Assembly (NCBI GenBank): GCA_025353235.1
Contig: JANXQZ010000317.1
Coordinates: forward strand, 1 to 9,129
Length of the DNA stretch: 9,129 nt
Reading direction: 5' to 3'
Source of the DNA: Bryobacterales bacterium
Lineage (GTDB): Bacteria; Acidobacteriota; Terriglobia; Bryobacterales; Bryobacteraceae
Shown here: in pieces, positions 1-5,429 of the stretch
Layout of the letters: each line of letters begins with the position of its first letter
Numbering within the stretch: position 1 is the stretch's first letter
Notes under the pieces: generated by a model
Databases searched by the model: none
The model's input: only the letters and a program-made list of their open reading frames with translations
What the model was told of the DNA's origin: nothing
Position numbers and translations under genes: made by a program

Positions 1-38
1 GAGTGGTACTCGAGCGCGTCCTCTTTACGAATGATCAT
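1..38 (-). CDS. Malic enzyme, N-terminal fragment (partial)
   Basis: Only the first 12 complete codons lie in the window, reading MIIRKEDALEYH and then the first two bases of a likely Ser codon. NADP-dependent malic enzymes (oxidative decarboxylation of malate to pyruvate) commonly begin with a very similar stretch, R(R/K)EDALEYHS followed by GRPGK. That resemblance is the whole basis of the call. The ATG is at 36-38 on the minus strand, with a GGAAG three bases before it and a TACAAC box eight bases upstream. The gene diverges from galT across a very short gap. The rest of the protein lies outside the window, so the identification is a recognition from memory of a short motif. Confidence 0.55.
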   Translation of the reverse strand, partial: MIIRKEDALEYH

Positions 39-46
39 CTGCTTCC

Positions 47-52
47 GTTGTA
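47..52 (-). promoter_or_regulatory. Possible -10 box of the malic enzyme gene
   Basis: TACAAC on the minus strand ends eight bases before the ATG at 38. It matches TATAAT at four of six positions. No convincing -35 element is visible. The spacing would give a very short or absent 5' leader, as at several other genes in this window. Confidence 0.3.
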
Positions 53-64
53 GCAGCTTCGGGC

Positions 65-1057
65 TTGGAAGCGATAGTGCTCTATGCTGAGGAAGTGAAT
101 CAACACACTGCTGAACTGCGCTGGCATCCGCTCTTGAAGCAATGGGTGGCGGTGGCCGCGTTGCGCCAGGATCGTCCGCAGATGCCGGAGAATTGGTGCC
201 CGTTCTGTCCGGGGTCGGGCAAGGTGCCGGACGCTTACGACGTGTATCTGTACCCCAACGACTTTGCCGCTTTCAGCTTCGACAATGCGCCGTTCTCGCC
301 TGAAACGGGCTTGTTTCAAACCACGGGGGCGCAGGGTTCTTGCGACGTCGTGTTGTATTCACCCGAGCACACGCAGCTTCCATCGCAGTTAAAGGTGGAG
401 CAATGGATGAAGGTGATCGACCTCTGGACCCATCGTACGCGAGAGCTTTTCGCACACTCGGGGGTAGAGTACGTGGTGGTGTTTGAGAATACGGGGGTCG
501 CCATCGGCGTGACGATGCCCCATCCCCATGGCCAAATTTATGCCTTGCCGCTCGTTCCGCCGCTGGTGCGAACAGAGATCGATTCGGCATCGGAACATTT
601 CCGCGAACATAGCGAATGCCTGTATTGCCGCATTCTCTCGGGTGAGTTGGCGGATGGCCGAAGAGTGGTGGCATCGAACGACAGCTTCGTTGCGGTCCTG
701 CCGTTTTTCGGGCGATTTCCAACGGAGATGCAGATCTGCTCGCGACGCCATTTTGGAACGCTAGAGCAGCTAACCGGCGCGGAGAAGCAAGACTTGGCGG
801 CGCTGCTGAGCATCGCGCGCAGAAAGTACGACAACCTGTACGGCTTACAACTGCCGCTGATGATGATGGTGCGGCAGTCGCCCGCGAAGGGAGAACATCC
901 CTACTTCCATTTTCATATCGATTTCCTGCCTATCCAGCGCGGACCCAAGAAGTTGAAGTATCTGGCCGGGATCGAGAGCGGGACGGGCACGTTTCTGAAC
1001 GATACGCGGGCAGAAGACCAGGCTGAGATCATGCGCAACACCGAGCCGCGCAGTTGA
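65..1057 (+). CDS. galT: Galactose-1-phosphate uridylyltransferase (GalT, class I type)
   Basis: GalT swaps UMP between UDP-glucose and galactose-1-phosphate in the cytoplasmic Leloir pathway. Numbered from the TTG at 65, the first metal-site cysteines are in CPFC (45-48) and the probable metal-site His is in SPEH (102). The active-site HPHGQ is at 153-157; its second His is the one that carries the UMP covalently in this family. A second CxxC pair is CLYC (185-188), and the C-terminal HPYFHFH is at 278-284. At 330 residues it is normal length. The start is uncertain: TTG 65 has no Shine-Dalgarno, GTG 77 has GGAAG five bases upstream, and GTG 95 lies closest to the conserved ELRWHPL segment and six bases after a TATGCT box. 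It overlaps the next gene by four bases, so the two are probably cotranscribed. Confidence 0.93.
   Translation: MEAIVLYAEEVNQHTAELRWHPLLKQWVAVAALRQDRPQMPENWCPFCPGSGKVPDAYDVYLYPNDFAAFSFDNAPFSPETGLFQTTGAQGSCDVVLYSPEHTQLPSQLKVEQWMKVIDLWTHRTRELFAHSGVEYVVVFENTGVAIGVTMPHPHGQIYALPLVPPLVRTEIDSASEHFREHSECLYCRILSGELADGRRVVASNDSFVAVLPFFGRFPTEMQICSRRHFGTLEQLTGAEKQDLAALLSIARRKYDNLYGLQLPLMMMVRQSPAKGEHPYFHFHIDFLPIQRGPKKLKYLAGIESGTGTFLNDTRAEDQAEIMRNTEPRS
83..88 (+). promoter_or_regulatory. Possible -10 box for galT (TATGCT)
   Basis: TATGCT, four of six matches to the -10 consensus, ends six bases before GTG 95. The same hexamer occurs before the response-regulator gene at 5412. If real, it would favour GTG 95 as the galT start, with almost no leader. 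No good -35 is seen. Confidence 0.25.
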
Positions 1058-1659
1058 CCACTCAGCGACTGGAAGCTCTCAGCGACGGCGTGTTTGCAGT
1101 CGCCATCACCCTGCTTGCGCTGGATGTGCGCGTTCTGCAGTTGCCGGTCGGAGCGACGGAGACCGCGCTGTATGATGCTGTGCTCGCCCTGGCCCCGAAG
1201 TTTTTCACATATCTAATGACGTTCGTGCTGGTGGGGATGTTCTGGATCGCGCATCACCGAATGTTCACAGCAATCCAGCATGTGGACCGCGCGCTGCTTT
1301 GGTTTAACATCAACCTGCTGCTATGGATTTGTTTGCTCCCGCTTTCAGCTTCTGCATTGGGAGCCTATCACGGGTATCGCACCAGCGTGATCATCTATGG
1401 GTTAAACGTAATTCTAGTTGGGCAGAGCTTGTTCGGGATCTGGTATTACGTGTGCACCCGCGGGTTGCTGCATCCGCATACCGATCCCGAATTGATCCGG
1501 CTTAGCTACTGGCGAATCTTGGTCGGGTCGCCCATTTACCTGCTGGGGATCGCGATCTCGTTCTGGAATCCGCGCGTGAGTTCGTGGGTGTATCTGGCGG
1601 CCCTCATCATGTATTTGCTGCCTGGGAAGATCGATCGCCATTTCTCGAAGGCGTCGTGA
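1054..1659 (+). CDS. TMEM175-family potassium channel protein (DUF1211)
   Basis: The 201-residue protein is nearly all hydrophobic, with six likely membrane helices near residues 11-30, 50-67, 81-103, 110-131, 152-171 and 176-190. Helix 1 carries the family signature RxxxLSDGVFAVAITLL (residues 5-21). The usual Phe of FSDG is Leu here, and the conserved FWIAHHRMF follows helix 2. Bacterial TMEM175 proteins are about this size and form tetrameric potassium-selective channels. The start is TTG 1054, inside the galT stop (TTGA overlap), and no other start fits before the signature. This implies translational coupling to galT, although no functional link between the two is evident. Its TGA directly abuts the convergent stop of the CBM9-like gene. 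Confidence 0.9.
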   Translation: MTTQRLEALSDGVFAVAITLLALDVRVLQLPVGATETALYDAVLALAPKFFTYLMTFVLVGMFWIAHHRMFTAIQHVDRALLWFNINLLLWICLLPLSASALGAYHGYRTSVIIYGLNVILVGQSLFGIWYYVCTRGLLHPHTDPELIRLSYWRILVGSPIYLLGIAISFWNPRVSSWVYLAALIMYLLPGKIDRHFSKAS

Positions 1660-2418
1660 TCAGGGCAAGAACCGGACGACGCCCCAGCGTTCCGGCCGAT
1701 GCATGTCAATCACGTACTGCGGCGACCAAACCCAATTATCTTCGGGTCCGGGTTGCTTCACATACTTGCCATTTACCACTGCGGTTCGCCATTCTACGCG
1801 CGAGAAGTTCACCCGCCAAGTGTGCCCTGGTATCGGCTTGGATTGTCCGCTGCGCTCTGTAAAAGCGGCCCATGGAAAGGCCATCTCCACCGTCCAGCCC
1901 CGGTCGCGGCTGGCGGGGTTGTTGATGGTCCCATCCACCCACACGGCCACGCGCATGTGCGGGATTTCCCAACTGTTGTCGGCTTTGCCGCCCTCGCGAT
2001 ACGGCTTGGGAAGAAAGAGATCCCAGTAAGTTTGGAACGCATTCACCTCGAACTCGAAATAGTTGCGAGTGTCACCCGTGGGATTCAGGAACACTTCGAA
2101 GTCGTTGTCGTGGAAGATTACCGAATCATGTTGGGTGAGCGTGGCCCAGACATCCGGCTCTTCCAGTTCGGCGCCTATATAGAAGTATTCATCATCCCAG
2201 AGCATCTTCGCGCGCGTGCGGAACCGGGGCTTCGGCTGAGAAGGTCCGCGAATGTCAACGAACTCTGAAGTCCACGGTGCTTGTTGCCAAGCCGAGTCAT
2301 TCAGGTGACCATCGATCTGGATTGGGCTCGACGCCCTGCGACACTCATAGAACGCAGGCAGGGCGGCGTTTGCGAGGGCTGCCGCTAACAGAAGCCCGGC
2401 ACCGACGTTAAGCGCGAT
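1660..2418 (-). CDS. Secreted CBM9-like (carbohydrate-binding family 9-like) protein without a canonical start codon
   Basis: The frame gives about 252 residues. It opens with a hydrophobic, Ala/Leu-rich segment resembling a signal peptide (ALNVGAGLLLAAALANA), then the beta-sandwich domain typical of CBM9/DOMON-like acidobacterial proteins. Recognisable blocks are IQIDGHLNDSAW, FVDIRG, TRAKMLWDDEYFYIGAELEE, DSVIFHDNDFEVFLNP, FEFEVNAFQTYWDLFLP and NSWEIP. It ends with WSPQYVIDMHRPE. It probably acts outside the cytoplasm and binds sugars; no catalytic residues are apparent. The first ATG in frame (2203-2205) is inside the domain, so a start there would remove the signal peptide and first strands. 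The frame is open only back to 2421, and no ATG, GTG or TTG lies between. I place the start at ATC 2416-2418 because AGGAG lies eight bases before it; a frameshift in the source is the alternative. It overlaps the metallothionein stop. Confidence 0.8.
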   Translation of the reverse strand: MALNVGAGLLLAAALANAALPAFYECRRASSPIQIDGHLNDSAWQQAPWTSEFVDIRGPSQPKPRFRTRAKMLWDDEYFYIGAELEEPDVWATLTQHDSVIFHDNDFEVFLNPTGDTRNYFEFEVNAFQTYWDLFLPKPYREGGKADNSWEIPHMRVAVWVDGTINNPASRDRGWTVEMAFPWAAFTERSGQSKPIPGHTWRVNFSRVEWRTAVVNGKYVKQPGPEDNWVWSPQYVIDMHRPERWGVVRFLP

Positions 2419-2569
2419 GAGTCAACTCCTCGGCGCAGCCTGGATGTCCGCAGTTGCAGGACAACTCTACTGTGATGCCAGCGTCATGGCAATACTCGCT
2501 GCAATACTTGCCGTCGTGAGCCGCCATGCAATTGCAGGCCGGGTGCGCGCACTTTTCAACTTCCGCCAT
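2408..2569 (-). CDS. Small SmtA-like bacterial metallothionein
   Basis: This 53-residue protein has eight cysteines (7, 12, 14, 23, 27, 38, 40, 45) and metal-capable histidines at 9, 18, 28 and 42. Motifs are CAHPACNC, YCSEYC and CNCGHPGC, closely resembling the layout of cyanobacterial SmtA (CxC early, YYCSEAC in the middle, GCGHTGCNC at the end). It probably binds zinc, cadmium or copper in the cytoplasm. ATG 2567-2569 is chosen because AAGGAG lies 11 bases upstream. An earlier ATG at 2588-2590 would add seven residues but has no Shine-Dalgarno. Its stop at 2408-2410 overlaps the start region of the CBM9-like gene, so the two may be cotranscribed. The assignment rests on cysteine spacing only. 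Confidence 0.75.
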   Translation of the reverse strand: MAEVEKCAHPACNCMAAHDGKYCSEYCHDAGITVELSCNCGHPGCAEELTHRA

Positions 2570-2580
2570 TGTGTTTTCGT

Positions 2581-2586
2581 CTCCTT
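2581..2586 (-). promoter_or_regulatory. Shine-Dalgarno AAGGAG of the metallothionein gene
   Basis: AAGGAG on the minus strand lies 11 bases before the ATG at 2569, slightly far but the strongest ribosome-binding site near either candidate start. It decides the 53-residue start over the 60-residue one, since it would lie inside the longer ORF. Confidence 0.6.
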
Positions 2587-2593
2587 GCATTTG

Positions 2594-2599
2594 ACTATA
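2594..2599 (-). promoter_or_regulatory. Possible -10 box of the metallothionein gene (TATAGT)
   Basis: TATAGT matches the -10 consensus at five of six positions. Transcription starting about seven bases later would give a leader of roughly 18 bases containing the AAGGAG site. No matching -35 is visible. The box sits where recognisable RHS sequence ends, so the gene appears to carry its own promoter beside the decayed locus. Confidence 0.4.
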
Positions 2600-2603
2600 C
2601 CTC

Positions 2604-3200
2604 GGGTGATTGGCGGGCGGAGCAAAGCAAGGTACGCTTTGTCCGATGCCCTCGGATAGACGTACCCCAGCGTCAGCGCCGGACTGCGTCCAATTGTAAT
2701 GCCGGTGGTGCGCGTGCGAGCGTCGATGTTGGTCGTCACCGATGCAGCTCCTTGGGTCATCTGCTGGATGGCCCGTGTCCCCAGTATTGGACGTTGCTCG
2801 CGTAAGCCGTGGTCCCGCTGGATACCGAGGAGACTCGCCCGCTGCTGTCGCGGCCATACGACACCACCCGCCCGGACGGTTAAGTGAGCGAGGTCAGCGC
2901 GTCCTGCAGATTGTATTGATAACTGTTGAATCGGTAAGCCGCCAACGCTCCCACCGTCTCCTGGCTGGACGCTGGACGCCCCGCCCCGTCATAGGACGGA
3001 ATATCGAACGAAGTCGCCGGGATCGGACCCGCCGCCGCCGTGAAAACCTTGGTCAGCCGGCCCTGATAGCCCGCTGCCTGCCCTCCGCTGCAAACGCCCG
3101 GCGAGGAAGGAAGCGCGTCATAGCAATAGGTCACGGCGGGAGTGATGCTTCCGCTGTAGCTCTTGCTCGTCACGCGGTTCAGCCAGTCGTAACCCAGGGA
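2604..3200 (-). pseudogene. RHS/YD-repeat protein fragment (internal repeats, decayed)
   Basis: Reading 3200 towards 2604 gives YD-repeat sequence: GYDWLNRVTSKSYS, TYCYDALPSS, YQGRLTKVFTA, PSYDGAGRP and YQYNLQDALTSLT, then a TAA at 2880-2882. The usual motif continues TYPSGRVVSY, and PSGRVVSYGRD does continue in frame after the stop, so the TAA looks like a Tyr codon changed by one base. At about 2770-2774 one G of a run is missing relative to the second copy (5233-5237), shifting NVQYWGHG out of frame with IQQMTQGAASVTT. The match fades after LTLGYVYP near 2604. RHS proteins are large secreted shells that carry variable toxins. This piece corresponds to repeats upstream of the core and has no start, so it is a remnant. 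Confidence 0.8.
2754..2828 (-). repeat. RHS repeat copy 1 (about 75 bases), paired with 5215-5291
   Basis: Translates to SSVSSGTTAYASNVQYW and then IQQMTQ. It aligns with 5215-5291 over its full length, with roughly four in five bases the same and several small indels. Both copies are on the minus strand. They are the same YD-repeat unit in two broken RHS pieces. Confidence 0.75.
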
Positions 3201-3411
3201 GGTGCGTCAGTAGTCCTCAACGGATTGTTGACAACGTAAGGGTAGAGATTCAGCGTTTGCGGATTGCTCAAGTCCGCGTAAGGAATCGGTTGTGGGCTAC
3301 CGACGAATCGGGCGACGTGAACCTTCCCTGCGCACTACTGAAGTACCGAGCGCCGAAGAAATCGAGGCCGGTCTCCGCATCGCGCTCCTTGCCCGTGTAC
3401 AAGATCGGCTC
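3200..3411 (-). pseudogene. Orphan RHS core C-terminus (tip-less cassette)
   Basis: Directly after the TAG of the membrane ORF, in the same frame, the sequence reads YTGKERDAETGLDFFGARYF and then SSAQGRFTSPD (3399-3307). This is the conserved RHS core end where variable tips attach. After a frame change it continues PIPYADLSNPQTLNLYPYVV and then NNPLRTTD (3289-3206), the usual last piece of the core before a tip. No tip follows: near 3200-3206 the sequence switches to internal YD repeats (TSLGYDWLNRV). Orphan core-plus-tip cassettes downstream of a main toxin/immunity pair are known in RHS and CDI loci as reserves for tip exchange. Here the reserve has lost its tip. Confidence 0.75.
3350..3396 (-). 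repeat. RHS core-end repeat copy 1, paired with 4515-4561
   Basis: These 47 bases encode TGKERDAETGLDFFGA. They align without gaps to 4515-4561, with 40 of 47 identical by my count. Such core-end homology is where recombination swaps tips in RHS loci. Confidence 0.8.
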
Positions 3412-3723
3412 CTACCAGTTCCCTGGCCGAATGCCGCCAATAAACATCGCTACAATACTGAGGAATGTAAGTGTACCCATAGCCCACAAGAATGAATTTG
3501 TAATCGCCCTACGTAAGCTAATATCACTTCCGGATCGAATCCAGAGCCAGGCGACCGTTACCAGCAACGTTATGCTTAGGAGAATTGGCGGAATTCCGTA
3601 TAACATTCGCTTGGGTGCGAAATAGCCTTCGCCAGGATATCCTGGAACGAAGAGCAACATAACCGCACCAGCATAGAGTGCCAAGCGCGCTATGACAAAA
3701 AGGATTCCACTGAGAATCTTCAT
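3412..3723 (-). CDS. Small three-helix membrane protein, candidate immunity protein of the RHS tip
   Basis: A 103-residue ORF starting MKILSGILFV. Its ATG overlaps the stop of the RHS tip by the four bases ATGA (3720-3723). A second ATG two codons upstream (3729) is possible. Three hydrophobic stretches near residues 4-25, 40-62 and 75-96 suggest an inner-membrane protein; a short loop holds GYPGEGYFAPK and a basic loop SGSDISLRR. No known family is recognised. Position is the main evidence: immunity genes of polymorphic toxins sit immediately after the toxin tip and are often translationally coupled. It is the only intact ORF in the RHS region. G+C is about 48 percent by hand count over 3421-3720, against about 66 percent in a sampled stretch of the RHS core. 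Immunity is an inference. Confidence 0.6.
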   Translation of the reverse strand: MKILSGILFVIARLALYAGAVMLLFVPGYPGEGYFAPKRMLYGIPPILLSITLLVTVAWLWIRSGSDISLRRAITNSFLWAMGTLTFLSIVAMFIGGIRPGNW

Positions 3724-4514
3724 TGGCATACTTTGCCTGTGCTGTTTCCTTGGCTGTCGGATGCCGACACGCATGCTTTTAGGGGAGCTTTCAGTTGTAG
3801 CATGACGAAGTCAAACGTATTCATGCCGTAATGTGGGTTTCCGAAGTCTTTGCCTGGTTCTGACGGCGGAGCCATCAGAGGACTCCCCCCAATCGTACTT
3901 CCTAGAATGGCTCTCGGAGGTTTGGGAGGCCGGTTCTTTCCGTAAAGCAGGGTCATGTTTGCCCAAAATTTGTCTGGAGTCCAAGGCGCTCCGCCCGTAC
4001 TTCCAGGCGATGGGCCGATATCTCTCAGGACTTTCGCGCATGCGCTCGTGCAGTTATTCCCGAGTAGCGCATAGTTTCCGGTTCCTGCACTATTACGGAT
4101 TGCGTCAATCGCCTGTTGCGCGACCTCGGGCGTTGTCTGTATCGTAAGCGCGGAAAAGTTTTCCGTAGGTCATCTGCTGTCTGGGGAAGATTAAACTCCG
4201 AAGTTCCCGGCACCCCGGAGAACAAGTTTAGGGGATTCATGAGTCCCGAATCAAAATGGGTTTGCGGCCCAACACTCAGGAATGCGAAGTCCTTGTTTCG
4301 CTGGTTGAAAGCCGCGAGCATGACGTGTCCAGTCGGATATCCGCTTTCGTAGAACACAGTGATGTCCCTGCCGTCGGGGTCCGTATACTTGAGCGGATTG
4401 TTGCCTCCGTAGATGTATTTGTTCAGCGTGTTCGAGGGGTTGAGAGTACGCTCGTCCGTCAAATTTACCGGATCGGGACTAGTCCAGCGCCCCTGCGCGC
4501 TCGCCATATACCTT

Positions 4515-4561
4515 GCGCCGAAAAAGTCGAGGCCCGTCTCCGCATCCCGTTCTTTGCCGGT
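4515..4561 (-). repeat. RHS core-end repeat copy 2, paired with 3350-3396
   Basis: Encodes TGKERDAETGLDFFGA in the main RHS remnant, immediately upstream of RYMASAQGRW and the tip. The partner copy lies after the candidate immunity gene, so the tip and immunity ORF are flanked by direct repeats. Confidence 0.8.
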
Positions 4562-5214
4562 TTACTTCTGAGTCCATCGTATCCGGATTCCCCGGATACC
4601 CCGCACTCCCATAGCAACTCGACCGCCCCCCATCCCGCTCCCCAACTCCAGCCCAAACGGCGAATAATCCAGGCACTTCACCACTGTCCCCGACCCGTCC
4701 GCCACCAGTCGCGTGCTCCCCAACGCATCCGCATACAGATACTTCGTTCCCCCATCCGTCGACGGCCCATACTCCGCGGCCAGTTCCCCTTGCGCGTCGT
4801 AAACATACGCCGTCACGTTGCTCCCTGCCGCCGCTTGCGTGCACGGATTCGTTCCGGACGTGCACACCGCCTTCATCACGCGCCGCCCGTTGCCGTCGTA
4901 GCTATACTGCGTCACCGTCCCCATCACCGTCAGTTGCCTCCCGAATACGACGCGCCCGCCACCCGGTTCGTCGCAGCGTCGAAGGACGCAGAAGTCAGAT
5001 TCTGTCCTAACTGCCACCCGCCCGGAGGAGTTGCCTGCGGCGTGATTCCCGGGTAAGGGTTCAACGTGCTCGACGTGAGCAGCGACCGGTTGCCGAGCTG
5101 GTCATAGCCGAAGCTCTGGCCCCATTCGTTGGAGCCGCCACTCTCGGTTGCGCCAACCAGACGATTCACGCAGTAATATTGAAAGCTCTGCGTCAAGTTC
5201 TGCCCCGTGTGGCT

Positions 5215-5291
5215 GGGTCATCTGCTGAATGGCCCCGTGTTCCCAGTATTGAACGTTGTTCGCGTAAGTCGTCGGCCCCCTTGGATACCGA
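5215..5291 (-). repeat. RHS repeat copy 2 (about 77 bases), paired with 2754-2828
   Basis: Encodes TTYANNVQYWEHGAIQQMTQ in its best frame. Compared with copy 1 it keeps the full G run before AIQQMTQ but has an extra base in the SVSxG part, so the two copies broke independently. Confidence 0.75.
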
Positions 5292-5389
5292 CAAAACCCC
5301 GCCATTGCAGTAATAACAATATGCCACCACCCAGCCCCATCATAGGACCAATCAATCGCAAGTCGCCTCTGGCGAGGATTGCGCGCAAG

Positions 5390-5417
5390 TTGGGATGAAG
5401 GCTCGGATCACTATGCT
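5390..5417 (+). promoter_or_regulatory. Possible promoter of the REC-ATPase gene
   Basis: TTGGGA (5390-5395) and TATGCT (5412-5417) are separated by 16 bases, each with four of six consensus matches. The predicted transcript start near 5424 would leave only a few bases before GTG 5430, which favours that start over TTG 5379. Confidence 0.35.
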
Positions 5418-5429
5418 AAGCTTCGGCCA

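Larger units (their letters stand above)
3720..5345 (-). pseudogene. RHS core protein with C-terminal toxin-like tip, frameshifted
   Basis: Reading 5345 towards 3720 gives successive RHS core pieces in different frames: a YD unit (TTYANNVQYWEHGAIQQMTQ), then GQNLTQSFQYYCVNRLVGA to ASYSGGN (to 4930), then LTVMGTVTQYSYDGNGRRV to SPFGLEL. Next come a scrambled stretch ending at TAA 4562 and TGKERDAETGLDFFGARY with NKYIYGGNNPLKYTDPDG. Breaks lie near 5280, 5200 (internal deletion), 4932, 4566-4660 and 4154-4157. After DPDG (about 4370) comes a variable tip of about 216 residues once the last frameshift is corrected. It contains GHVMLAAFN (His codon 4325-4327) and NYALLGNNCTSAC (Cys codon 4050-4052), and ends TGKVCQ with TGA at 3720-3722. 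The His-then-NNC order resembles permuted papain-fold proteins (PPPDE, LRAT, DUF4105). With this many lesions the gene cannot make a full protein. Confidence 0.8.

Noticed and set aside
1699..2268. Plus-strand open frame of 189 codons over the CBM9-like gene
   Set aside because: It is a shadow of the clearly recognisable minus-strand CBM9-like domain.
2570..2857. Longer minus-strand ORF starting near 2857 and containing the metallothionein
   Set aside because: Its upstream part is RHS sequence read in the wrong frame; only the part from 2569 has the cysteine pattern and a ribosome-binding site.
3257..3625. Plus-strand frame of 122 codons across the immunity ORF and orphan core
   Set aside because: It is antisense to RHS core motifs and to a plausible membrane ORF with coupled start; no supporting features.
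4256..5056. Long plus-strand open frame of 266 codons over the RHS region
   Set aside because: It lies antisense to recognisable RHS core sequence, is rich in Arg/Pro/His as expected of a shadow frame in high-GC DNA, and has no family resemblance.
4369..5345. Programmed frameshifting as the explanation of all RHS frame breaks
   Set aside because: Breaks are too many and of different kinds (single-base loss, an internal deletion, a scrambled stretch, a nonsense codon in the other fragment); decay explains them better.
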